Positions 1 through 30,900 of a DNA stretch of 64,000 nt are shown in pieces. The DNA comes from Synanceia verrucosa (lineage: Eukaryota; Chordata; Actinopteri; Perciformes; Synanceiidae), in the NCBI GenBank assembly GCA_029721515.1, contig CM056563.1, positions 17,985,954-18,049,953 of the forward strand, in the 5' to 3' direction. Positions within the stretch are counted from its first letter, which is position 1, and the number at the start of each line of letters is the position of its first letter. Under the pieces are notes generated by a model. That model made no database searches and was not told where the DNA came from. It saw only the letters and a list, made by a program, of their open reading frames with translations. The position numbers and the translations under genes were made by a program.

Positions 1-233
1 AACGGGGAAAATTTGCACTGTGACGGCAGCAAAGCAGACATAAGTGTCTATAAAAAGATGAACTCTGCTTTCATATCTGCTGCACGAGTGAAACAAGGTA
101 TAACTGAGGAAAAACTTTCGGATGTTTACGTCCAGTCAATATAGCAGTTTTAGTTTTTCAGGATCATAAGGCAAGAAAACATTTGATGCAAGCTTGCAAT
201 TCAGTGTGAATATATTTGCATACACACACTAAC

Positions 234-358
234 CCAGGCGGCATGCCGCTTTGCAAAGTCTGCAGACGGGTCTTGACCAGGTCAAGAGGCTGGAAGAGCA
301 GCGTGGAGCAGGTCCCACTGACGGAGCCACACATGAAGGCTTTGATCGCCGGGTGAGC
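234..358 (-). CDS. slc25a38: slc25a38 internal exon (mitochondrial glycine carrier), partial gene
   Basis: The exon encodes the start of the first mitochondrial-carrier repeat: AHPAIKAFMCGS, then GTCSTLLFQPLDLVKTRLQ, with the PxDxxKxR signature of SLC25 carriers. The wording closely matches vertebrate SLC25A38 (Hem25), the inner-membrane importer of glycine for haem synthesis. A minus-strand AG acceptor lies just above 358 and a gttagt donor just below 234. The exon is 125 nt, so it ends after two bases of a codon. Fish SLC25A38 proteins start only a few residues before this exon, so the first coding exon must be very short. I could not place it with confidence in the 2.4 kb upstream. All later exons lie left of the window. 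Assignment is strong; the a/b paralogue is undetermined. Confidence 0.85.
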
Positions 359-756
359 CTAAGGGGTGACAACGAGAGAGGACGAAGGGAGTTAAAGACG
401 ACGGGAGACAAGAAAGTGACACAGACATGGCAGATATCCACAGTATTAGCATTGCCTGCTAAAAGCTAACAGATAATGAAGCTGTTGTGTGTGCACTCCT
501 TCCAAATCAAACAAATTTGTATAGTAATTATATTATTTGTCAAATTTCTGAAGTGATTTTTTTTTGTCGTTGATGACCTCAGCAACCACTTTGTCACTTG
601 TAGTTATGGAAGGAACATTTGTAGTAGTGATACTATTAGTGAGCTCACTGCTTTCTTGTTATACATTTCAAAATAAATGTTGTATTTTAAATAATAAAAA
701 ATAAATTGTTTCTAATGTTTATATTAATTTACTGAGAGTTTTAGCTCAATTATATG
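359..756. other. Intron sequence upstream of the slc25a38 exon
   Basis: AT-rich sequence with no coding signal. It is probably slc25a38 intron 1. It ends at the left target-site duplication (744-756) of the SINE that follows. Confidence 0.5.
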
Positions 757-1122
757 CTCATCCATCCATCCATCCATCCATCCATCCATCCACCCATTAT
801 CTACCGCTTATCCTCATAGGGTCGCGGGGGGGCTGGAGTCTATCCCAGCTGTCTTAGGGCAGAGGGCAGGGTACAGCCTGGACAAGTCTCCAGTTCATCA
901 CAGGACACATAGAGACAGACAACCACTCACACTCATATTCACACCTACGGGCAATTTAAATTAGCCAATTAACCTAATCCCCATGCATGTTTTTGGATGG
1001 TGGGAGGAAGCCAGAGTACCCGGAGAGAACCCACACAGACATGAGGAGAACATGCAAACTCCACACAGAAAGGCCCCAGGCCAGGATTCGAACCCAGTAC
1101 TTTCTTGCTGTGAGGCGACAGT
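757..1122 (-). mobile_element. tRNA-derived SINE with L2-like (TGGA)n tail, copy 1
   Basis: Read on the minus strand, the element has a B-box-like GGTTCGAATCC-type head (here GGGTTCGAATCCTGG), a body shared with two other copies in the window, and a tail of TGGA repeats. It is flanked by a perfect 13-bp duplication gctcaattatatg (744-756 and 1123-1135), the mark of target-primed retrotransposition. The A-box end is truncated. It lies in the putative slc25a38 intron 1. Confidence 0.85.
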
Positions 1123-1135
1123 GCTCAATTATATG

Positions 1136-1880
1136 TTTATATTACATTAAAATGTTGCTGGGGTTTTTTTTTGGTACAGTGAGTTTCTGTAAATGACCCA
1201 TAACACAACTGAGTACATCTATACGATCAGGAAAATAATTACTGCAGTGAGAAAAAAAATGGTATTATTCAGTTGTGATTTGGCAACACTTGCTTCCCTA
1301 CATGTAATAATCCAGAAACCTTCCTACAACTTACATCTTGAATACCTCATCTGGACTCGCTGCCTGACCGGTTAGAAAAAGGAGGATAAAATAAGCATCA
1401 GTTATTGGTCAGTTAGGACGCCCTAGCCTCAAACGAAAAGACAAGAATGATCCTTCTGCTCAAACCTCATACCTTATGACTAATCAAGTGAACAAAAGTG
1501 ATGAGAAACTCACCAGTGACAGCTCCATAGTTCTTGAGGATGATAACTATACAACACACAAAATGTGTTGGGTCACTCTGCTGCCGTCCACTCTGAAATG
1601 TGTCCACACCTGACAGGAGGAGAAATGAGCCGTGGTTTTTCAGCTGATTAAACAGCACTGTGTTACAGGTGGTGAAGGAGCATGTGCATAGTCCTGCTGT
1701 CTGTAGCAGGCTGCAGATGATCTCTCTCACACAGAGTATAAATCTAAATGTAAGATCAGCTGACCTACACTGTGTTTCCCATTTGTAACACACAACAGCA
1801 CATGGCTATTTATTAACTAGCCAACGATCGCTGTGCTACAAATTAGGATGGATGACTTTCACGTGTGTGCAACATGCGAG
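1136..1880. other. Intronic/intergenic stretch, nothing assignable
   Basis: A minus-strand open frame (1467-1793) has an acceptor-like and a donor-like site (about 1745 and 1515), but its translation matches nothing I recognise and it does not join in frame with the slc25a38 exon. No other structure was seen. Confidence 0.4.
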
Positions 1881-1882
1881 TG

Positions 1883-1959
1883 TCAAGTCAAGTTTATTTG
1901 TATAGCCCAAATTACAAGTTTGCCTTAGGGGGCTTTACAGTCAGTACAAGATACAAGAC

Positions 1960-1962
<3 letters not shown>
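1883..1962. repeat. Fragment of a common teleost dispersed repeat (tttatttgtatagccc family)
   Basis: The segment with agtttatttgtatagcccaa followed by gccttagggggctttacag is a widespread fish interspersed repeat, recognised by its wording. It runs directly into a GT microsatellite. Confidence 0.6.

Positions 1963-1997
<35 letters not shown>
1962..1997. repeat. (GT)n microsatellite
   Basis: About 18 uninterrupted GT dinucleotides. Confidence 0.95.
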
Positions 1998-2001
<4 letters not shown>

Positions 2002-2820
2002 CATGATTCACTGAGGTTATCTGGATATAGGTGGACTCAGCACAGCAGCTGTAAGAATCACACACATGCAGTGTAGTTTACACTCCTTGTGGAAACAAAT
2101 ATAGTGTACTGCAGCCATAGAGGTTCACACAGAACTGATGAAGCTCTCTAGGATGAAAAAAAACAACAACTTCCCAATATGACTTAACCAAAGTGACAGA
2201 ATGCAGCTCAACCATTTCAACTGACAAAATCCAATGAAATATCACGTGTGCAGCATTTTCTTGTTCATTATAATATGACTGGACAACTGAGACGTAAACC
2301 TGTGTGATGTATACTTGTAGTGAAAGAAGGATACATTTCTACCAAACAAACAGCATAGAAATACCTCAGGTTTTTCCCTGTAGCTTATTTCCTCAAATGC
2401 CCTGCAGCAGGAGACTGTTACCGGTATGACGCCATTAGTGACTGGCCCAGTCCTCGAAATGCTCAAAAATATTGAATAAACACATAAAGGACACTGTGGC
2501 TAAAACACAAAAATGTAGTTTGACAGGTCCCCCGTGTCATTAAAACGTCCTCTTATTCTTCTTCAGGACAGCAGTTTAATATTTCGTCGCAGGAAAGATT
2601 TATGTCCGTCGAGGAGCCTAAAAATAACAGCAATAAAAGTTAAAATATCGATGTAAATCGAAAAGGGACTGTAACAACCAGAGCACAGACACAACTGGAC
2701 TCCAGTGCTGACAGCAGCTCCGTGACACGACATTAAAAATTGAAAACTGATATTCTACGTAGAAAACTTGAAACGGCCGGTTCCTGCTTGATGACCTATG
2801 TTGATGACGCGAGCGTGAAT

Positions 2821-2920
2821 GCCGGAAAAAGTCCCGCCCACAAAAGAACTTCTGGTCTTTGATTGGCTTGTAGGTACTGGTTTCTGATTGGCCAGGAGAT
2901 ATTGGCTTCTGATTGGTCAA
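2821..2920 (-). promoter_or_regulatory. CCAAT-rich promoter-like block, probably for slc25a38
   Basis: Four ATTGG motifs (CCAAT on the minus strand) stand at 2862, 2887, 2901 and 2912, next to a GC/E2F-like gtcccgccc at 2831-2839. Arrays of CCAAT boxes with a GC box are typical of TATA-less housekeeping promoters. The position, 2.5 kb upstream of the minus-strand slc25a38 exon, makes that gene the likely target. The transcription start itself cannot be read from sequence. Confidence 0.5.
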
Positions 2921-2980
2921 ACGGCAGACCGAACTATCAGAAGCCCACCAATAATAGAGCCTACGATTAAAAAAAAACAT

Positions 2981-3915
2981 AACTAAACAAAACAGTGCTT
3001 TTTTACCCGAAAATTTATTTTAAGCAGAATTAAAAATGTATTTAGTGGAACATGAACTTAATACCAAAAAGGAAAAGATACTAATAGTTATAGATATTAA
3101 TATCCCTAATTTCTAAAACAGACTATTAATAGGAATTAAATTAAATGTAAATTAGCAAACAACTTTTTTTATTGTTTGATTTATTATAATGAATTAAACT
3201 CCCCAGCTGTATATAAATTATCTAAAAGTAGCTCCATTTTACCAGCTGCAGTGTTAGTGATGTGATATTAATGCAGCAATATTTCTAAGACTAATACTTT
3301 TGCTTAAGTTAAAGGAGTACTTCTTCCTCCACGGATTTTACTTCTGTAAAAGGACAGAACCAGTAAAAATTTAAAGTAATCACAGTGAGTCCGAGCGTGA
3401 GCGTTATACTATTATTATAGTATCGCATTGCATTACATATAACATACAGGAGCAAAAAGTACAGTCTTTATAGACTCCAGTGAGGTGGCAGAAAGCTGAA
3501 GTACTGAGGCACAATGTCTATCCATATATGTCACAAATAAAAATACTTCCTTTTAACAAGAAACTATTTTTAATCATGTTATGAATCAAGTGTGTAACTG
3601 AGGATTGTCTTATATAATAAACAAGCATCATATGCAGAACTTCGAAGAGCTCTCACCCAAAAGTCTTCATCCTTGCTCACTGTATTTTACTCCCTTTACA
3701 GCAAACCGGTTTTGACTTGTGCTGATTGTGTCTCACTGAAACTCCTGACTGCCCTCTGCGGGTGAAAAGCCACCATTTCAACAACAACTTTGGCGTCAGA
3801 GAAGCAAAACTTTTGGGGCTTCAAATCTGACTTTTAACACCTAATCCCTATTCTATCAAAGGATTGACCTCTGAGAATAAACATACTGAGACAATAATAA
3901 AAACACATGCGGACA
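2981..3915. other. Intergenic, AT-rich, no gene seen
   Basis: This stretch separates the slc25a38 promoter region from the end of the myh9 transcript. No open frame of note and no recognised repeat. Confidence 0.5.
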
Positions 3916-3919
3916 ACAT

Positions 3920-5377
3920 GTAGCAGTTTAGAAAGCCTCTTTAATTGCAATAATACCAACATTTCACAATATAATTTCCACTCCAGAGGTGCAGACAAAC
4001 ATTACAAAAGAATTGAGGAGATGCAGTATTTTTCTTTTTTTGGATTTCTTTTTTTTAAGTGCGAAATAGCATTGATGTTTGTCATTCTTAAGTAACAACA
4101 CATTCCTCTCACTTCCCAGCAGTGTGAGCCGAAAGCAGCCCCCGAGCACAGCCTGCGAGGGGTTTCTGGAGCTAATGTTCCTACAGAAAAATTCATCTGA
4201 TGCACTTACTCAACACATGTTGACTCATGTCTACATGAAGCCCCATCAGCCAGAGTATCCATATGTTACAGTGATGAAGTGTGTCCATACCACCTGAATC
4301 CACCTACAACAACCTCAACAAGCTGTGCTCTGAGAATACAGTGTGTGCTGTGAGTAATAGACTACCCCACCATCCCATTTAACTTGAACAAAAACACAGA
4401 CAGTGATAATAAATGTAAAAATCAATGCATGTCCAGAGAAAAAAAGCCAACAAACCTCACCTAGGAGAATTCAGCTGCATTTAAGGCCTTAGTGTGTGTT
4501 GGCAGTCTGTGCACTTGCTAAACTAAACAAGCAGATGCACGGTCTTTCCAAAACTTCCAAGCTCCTCTGTCGATGTTTGAATGAAACACACAAATGCAGT
4601 GGTTTGTAATGTCTAGGCTTAAGTGTGTTTTTTTTCATCTCAGTGCAAAATTAAAGAAATTTCAGCACAGTCGCAATCAAATGCCTTCAGTATGCGTCAA
4701 ACGAGTCTCCAATTGTCAAATCTGCCTTTGATTTTGTTTCCACTAGAAATGTGTATTACATTATGAAGCCCAAAAGCGTAGTCACTTACTAACTGCAGCT
4801 AAATTGATAGAATACATTTCCGCATATAAACCTTCATTATAAATTGAAGCGAGCGCGCATAATAAACATGAAGCACTTCCATTCTTAACCATTATAAAAA
4901 CTTTTGCATAAAATACAATTCTCTAGATTGAGATATTACTTTGGTCCCCTTCCAGTAATCGGTCTTCATTTATCAATACTTCTTTTTTTAGTTTTTCTCT
5001 TTTCTCTTCAATTAGAAAAATAGGTCCTAAAGCAAGACTACCGTAATTGGAATGTTTCCTTACAAAAATATTTTGTTTTTCCCAGAGAACAACAAATCAA
5101 AACAAACAAAAAAAATTGGCCCAACAGATGGCGGCGTGTGAGTTTGTCAGCATGGTGATTGTCCGAGTTTTACTGGCTTCAGTTTGTGTGAATGTTTGTT
5201 AAGAATGCATAAATTACCAATGAATAGACTTCCGTTGAATCCCTGTAGCTAGTTTCAACAAGGCTTTTGTGTCCCTCTCTGCTCAGTAGGTACAGTAATG
5301 TATGTGTGCGTGTGATCATATGCGAATTTGGATTGGTGTGTTTCTGATGGAGTTCTCATGAGTCGAGTGGTGACTGC
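3920..5377 (-). other. myh9: myh9 3' untranslated region (end inferred)
   Basis: This AT-rich region without coding potential follows the myh9 stop at 5378-5380. An ATTAAA polyadenylation signal (TTTAAT on the plus strand, 3940-3945) is followed on the minus strand by GT/T-rich sequence, suggesting cleavage near 3920. A UTR of about 1.45 kb is similar in size to the human MYH9 3' UTR. Confidence 0.5.
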
Positions 5378-24921
<19,544 letters not shown>

Positions 24922-24926
24922 GGTAG

Positions 24927-27900
24927 CTGTTTCAAAGAGAGAAGAAATATTGGACAGAGATCAGAAAACACCAAACCACAAAAAAATATCACATTTGCTA
25001 CTCATCATCACTCTGTAATCAGTTATTTACAACGAACTGTCCTCAATGATATCTGGCAGAAAAAAAGGCAGGATGGTTTAATTTACAGGACCAGACCTTC
25101 GCTAACCTATCTTCACATGACATCTCTGAGGAATGCAAAGGTCACCACTGACGGGATGTACAACAGGAAGTGTCGGATCAAAGAAAGGTTGGGACGACAT
25201 AAAACAGTCATGTCAAACAAGGCTCCGTGTCACTTTTTGGCAAACTGCTGTGAACACTTAATCAAATTTCCAGCTGCTGGACCACTCGAGTGACAGAAGA
25301 GACATTTGCCCAAGATCACAGACATTTTAGTTCATCTCTCAGCAAAGGTGCCTCCACCGGGGAGTTGACTTTAGAGAGATAGCGTAAACATCTGCATGAC
25401 TTATGGCCCTCATCAACAAAATAGTTCCAGGGACAAAACCCAGTAACTAAAACAGGAAACAAAAGCTTGTGTTTTTTTTTCCTGCTTCAGAGAAACCATA
25501 AAGATAAGAAAGATCAAAAGAGTAAAAGTTTTGTTTGAGGATAATTTTTGTATACAACACCAAAGAAGCATTATGCTTGCTGTAATTTACAGTTTCTATT
25601 ATTCTAAAACGAGTGATGGTCTGCATTACATAACCGCTCTGAGACAATTAGTCTGGCTTTCTCTTGATAGACTACCATCTCAATATAGATTTCGATACTG
25701 GTTGTCTATGTTTGCTTGACTGTAAATGCCAACTAAAATGAATCCCCTAATATTGTTACCAGCAGCAACCAATGAGTGGCGGTGCAGGTTTGTGTTTGAT
25801 CAACAAGATTCTATAGCCGTTAAGAAAGTCAACATGTTCCGTCAACACTGATTACGCTCTTGGAACTTTGTCTTCAAGCCATTTGTTTGTCAGTGTTGTG
25901 TTGCAAGGTGTGGCGATCAGATTGAGGTAGGAGGATAATTGCCAAACATGTTGAGGTTTCCCATAAACGAGATAAAATGCAGTGTGAACAGAAATGTATC
26001 ATCATCATCTACAGAGCTGCATCTAAACAATATCTATTACTGGTATATGGACAACAAGCAGCTGTATTGTTGCTGTAATGCACCTCTCAATGCTCACACA
26101 TCACGTGTTGACAGGGAGTGCTGCAGTTGTTTAACCCATATAGAGTGACTAGACAAGTTTTACCAGTAGCGAGGAAAAGGTTGAGCCAACCTGCCCAACT
26201 AAAGAGAGTGTAGAGAAACATTTAGCTGAACAAGATGTGCTTTCACTAACACTTAGGCCCCAGACTTTATCAACTTCATTGTCATTCCAACACAGCAGGA
26301 GCAGGACGCTGTTTTCCCAGAGTTCCCTCACCTCCAAAACCAAGAGCAGCACGATAGAGGCTTGTTTGCATATGTTGTGTTGATTATGCAAACATTGAAG
26401 AAAATCACAGCAGAGGACAGGTCCAGCCCAGTGTTACATTTATCATGTCTGAAATAAAATATTATAAGTGTCCCATGTGTCCATGAATGTATTTTTGCAT
26501 TGCAACATTGTCCAGTGGGACGAGGCTCTGATGCCAAATATTAAGTTCTCTCACACTCAACATGATATATTAAAAAAAAAAAAAGCTTGTACACAGCAGT
26601 GAAGAACATTTCCCTTGTTTGATAATTGAGTTAGGGTAATCTACTGTAACAAGTCAAACACTGGAAAAAACTGGAACTTGGTTGATAATGGATATAAAAA
26701 AAGTCAGTTTTACAGTTGTAAACATTTATTACTCACAGTAACTAACAAACAATGCAACTCTGTACTGACATTTCTTGTTAACTGGCTAACATACAGATGC
26801 TGACACATCTTACTCTTCTTAAAAGTTAATGTTGTCCATCAACAATAATCAGTTTAATATACTATGCTTTTGACAAAATGCAAACTTACTGCGCAGCATT
26901 CCTCATCTGTACTGAAAAAAGCAACAGACCCTTGAGAGGGGTTAGAAAGAGAGAAAAGTAGAGGTTGCTATGTTTAACAGGGTTATGATGTCGACCCCCT
27001 CTGTTCCAGCACATTAACCCTGATCTGTGAGAAAGAAAGCAGAGGGAGAGCCATTCTTCTCATGACCCCTGCCTCCCTCCATCCTCTATCAACTCTGTCA
27101 GGCTGCACTACAGCTGACGTCCATCACTGTTCAACTCGCCTCCAAACTCATCTCTTGTGCATGGACCCCTTCCTGTAACAGAACGTGGGCAAATTAGTCC
27201 TGCTTTACCTCTCAGCTGGCTCCACGCTCCCTCCCCTGCCTTCAACCACCCTCCTCTCCTTCTCCAAAGACCCCCGCCCCTTCTGCTTATCCAGTCTTTT
27301 CAGGGTCGCATTCCTCCCATACTCACCCTTTATCAGGGAGAGAGTGTGAGCAACAGCATTCCACGAATTTCTGTCCTCTATATGCCTCCCCTCTTACGTC
27401 TCTCTCTATCTCAGACCTATTCTCTGGCTTTCCTTCCCGTTTCCCCCCTTCGCGCCATTCCCATCATATTAATGGGTCATGTGTATTTTCAGGAGTTTCA
27501 TCACTCAGGAGAGATCAGCATCAGCTCACAACCATAGCTGCACAGATGGAACAGACCTTGGTGCTATTTTCCCCCTTGTATATGTTCCCATGAGCCTTTA
27601 AAATGAACCTGACCATTACTCGCTCCAGTACATTTGGATCAGCTCACCCCATGCAGAGTTGAGTATGAGCCATGAACGACCATCCTCCCTGTAGCTTTGT
27701 TGTTTGGCAAAAACAAGAAATGAAATACAACACGCCCAGTGCTCTGGTGTTGCTATGTTTCACCATTACACTCGAGGTGCAGGGGGACATGTTGGCCACC
27801 ATGAAAACAGTATCTCAAAATCCATCCAACACATCTGTTGCTTAAGTCTAATGGTGTAATGTATTGCAACTGACAACTATTGTCATTATCAATTAACTGC

Positions 27901-30900
27901 AGATCCTTTTCTGGATTAACCATTTAAGCTGTCAGAATACTGTGAAAAAGCATCCATCAAATGTTCTCAAGATGACTTCTACCACTAAGATATTCAGTTC
28001 ACATAAAACAAAGATGATTGTTATTTGTGCTTGACAAAAGACTTGTAAGAGAGTTGTAATTTGGACACTATGTGTATTAAAGTCTGCTTCAGCCTCACTC
28101 CCATGCTTGCCTCAGTGACATACTTTAAACTACCTCCAGAGAGCATGAGGACTAAAATTACTCTGACATCTATTCTAGTAGCGCAGAACAAGTGCTGTTC
28201 TATATTGACAACAGAAAAAAAGTAGGGTTACAGGGATGATTATGGAAGCTGACAGTAAGCAAGACATGGATGTTGACTCTAACTCTGAGATAAAACTGTG
28301 TGCAGTGAAACTCACCCCCCCCCGGTTGGCTCAGTTTCCTGCCAAAACCTCCATAATCCTGCAAGCATTGAGGTATCTCTGACTCCTTGTCACTTTGCAA
28401 CATGCTGGGCTGTGAAAGCATTCACTATCTATTCCTCTGAGACCCATTTACCATGAGATTAACTGGTCGAGATAATCATAACAAGGATTACTCATTGATC
28501 AAATACCTGTCAGTAGACAGAAATTTCATCCTGAAATCAACCCTTAGCAAAAATCTGTGAACTTTATGAAGCCTGAGCGAAATATCATTAAAGGATTATG
28601 TTATAAAAATAAGTGTCCTGTCAAAGCAGAGGCCTTTTCAAAAGAGGGAAAGAAGAGAAATCATAAAATACATAATAACACCAGTTGGTTTTCGTTAGCT
28701 TCAGGAACTGGCCTGTGTGACAATAAAGAGGAAGAGATGCTGTGGCCTGAATTTTGAGGAAGATGTTCGCAGAAGCACGAGAGGAGATGAAAGGTCCTTT
28801 TCAGTCTTGGTTGTCCTGTTTAGAAAGCAGGTCAGCCTTGGTCTTTATAAAAGTGAGGCCATCCATCTATCAGTCAAACTCCCTCTCATTCCTTTCCACC
28901 TCAGTGACTCTCCCTGAGTTACTGTAAAAGCCAGGAGTCGAGACAACCCCTACCAAAGCATGACCATGTACAGTCAAATCCTCCTGCTCCAGCTAAAGGG
29001 AACCTATAAACCAGCCGTGCTGCGTCGACCGCCCCATTGACAGGCATATTAATAGAACAACCAAAAAGTCAATAACACTGTACTCCCACCAACTGCATCC
29101 CATCACAACATCCCAGCTATGCTTGAGCCGAGCCAAGGCTGCTCATCATACTGTCTTCATCATTCTGGGGATGTTGTTGTGCACTGTTGTCACCCTTGGC
29201 CTCAACTTTTTATACTGCCCTTTCCAAAAAATCTTGAGTTCAAGTGTCAGCCCCTCATGTGTCCTGGCTTCAACACTTCCCCCACATAGACACCGGTCTA
29301 CTGGTGGTAGAGTTTGCCCTCTCATGAAATATGTGCCCACCTAGAAAGGTACTGAGTCAAAATTCGTTGTGGGCTCAAACGTCGGCACTCTCCGTCTCTT
29401 TCGCCCTGCTTCCCTGAAAGTGGAAGGGTTGGGCAAGGACAAGAGAGGGGAGGAAAGAGGAAATGACAAACTGGGAAAACTATTTTGCCATTTGTGGAAC
29501 TTGTTGTGTGCGAGTCCTTTGAGGCGGCGGAAGGGGGAAGGTGGCATTTTTTTCTTCAGCGCACGCTGCATGTTCCGAGGACTGAGAAGCAAATTAAGCC
29601 TTTGCTGGAAAATAACTGCACTGCATGACAGATCCACATCACTTTCCACATTACTTTTCAAATTCCTACACCAACCGGGATCCAATTTCACTTTGAACCA
29701 TAAGCTGGCCAATGCCATCCACAATTTACAGCCAGAGGCTCCTATGAGGTCTGACTAAAGCTCTCAACACCTCCAGTGGTAATCTGATGTAACCCCACCA
29801 CAGCCCTGTCAGATGAACTCAAGTACCCCTTCCTTAACACTGCCAGTCATCAATATAACCAAATCAACAGGAGGCTTATAATGATACAATGATATAAAAG
29901 TAGATGTTATAATAATGTTTAAAGTCTGGATGCTTACAGCTACAGCTGAAGATGGTTTTACCAATACTGTCAGTTGGGAATCAGTGGCCGATACTGCTTC
30001 AAGTGTACATATCAGTGAATTTATAGCTCTCTATACTTCTATTTCTTATAATTTGTTTTGCAAAGTTAGGAAAGCGATGTTTAAGACCGATGATGCCTTA
30101 CACTTAAAAGAGTTGAGCCTGGTCACGTCCACACAGCAAGCATATTAAACCAACACTGGTATCAGGTTAGTGATCGGGATGCATAATTTTGAAAAAATAT
30201 TGTAATTCCTTTGATATTCTGATTGGGATATGATCTGCAATATTAAAGATCATTTCTAATCATTATTCTCATTGTCACTGAAAAATAGGTGATGAACAGG
30301 CCAAAACAAAAATGGTATTTTGACACAAAATTTATTTTAACAAACAGTGGAAATGGTGTATTGGTCTGATACACACATTATTTTCAGGGTTACAGGACAA
30401 ATTCCACATTCATCATTCAGTCAGCTCTGTGATTACACCATTGACAAAACAAAGCTGCTACTGCACTGCACCAGTTTGCCCTTTTACTTGAACACTCTAC
30501 AGTATTGACCATTAAATAGATAGGTGGTTACGTAAGCCTTCTTAGCAGACGGTGAAAGAATGCAGAGGGGAGTTAAGATACACATTTCAATCTGTCAGCA
30601 ATGCTTTTTTTCCTGAGGTATGCTGTGCTGGCACAGCCAAGGCTTTCATTTTTGGTTAACCAGGTAAAGAAAATCTGCCACTACTACCTCACCTTTGCTG
30701 CTTCTCACACAGTTCATCCTATCATCAGACAATCCTCCCTGATTCACCCTTTGGAATTAACATGCAGGGCTCAAAAAAAGGACTGCACAACCAGGCAAGT
30801 GGTAAAAAAAGTAATTAAACACATCACTTTGGTAGTCATCTTGCTTCCTTGTCATCTCTGTTGAGGGTTGCACATGCGCAGAACAGATCAGGCACTTTGG

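Noticed and set aside
1467..1793. Minus-strand 108-codon frame with possible splice sites at about 1745 and 1515
   Set aside because: The translation (Cys/Thr-rich, no motif) matches no family I know, and the phases do not fit the slc25a38 exon. Left as a possible chance frame.
2394..2466. Possible slc25a38 first coding exon (MSISRTGPVTNGVIPV...)
   Set aside because: The donor phase would fit, but fish SLC25A38 has only a few residues before the AHPA segment and this sequence resembles none of them.
27157..27537. 126-codon plus-strand frame
   Set aside because: Pyrimidine-rich sequence giving Pro/Leu/Ser-rich translation. Looks like absence of stops by composition.
29341..29758. Overlapping antisense frames of about 128 codons in myh9 intron 1
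   Set aside because: Both strands are open over the same interval with basic or low-complexity translations, no family match and no splice context.
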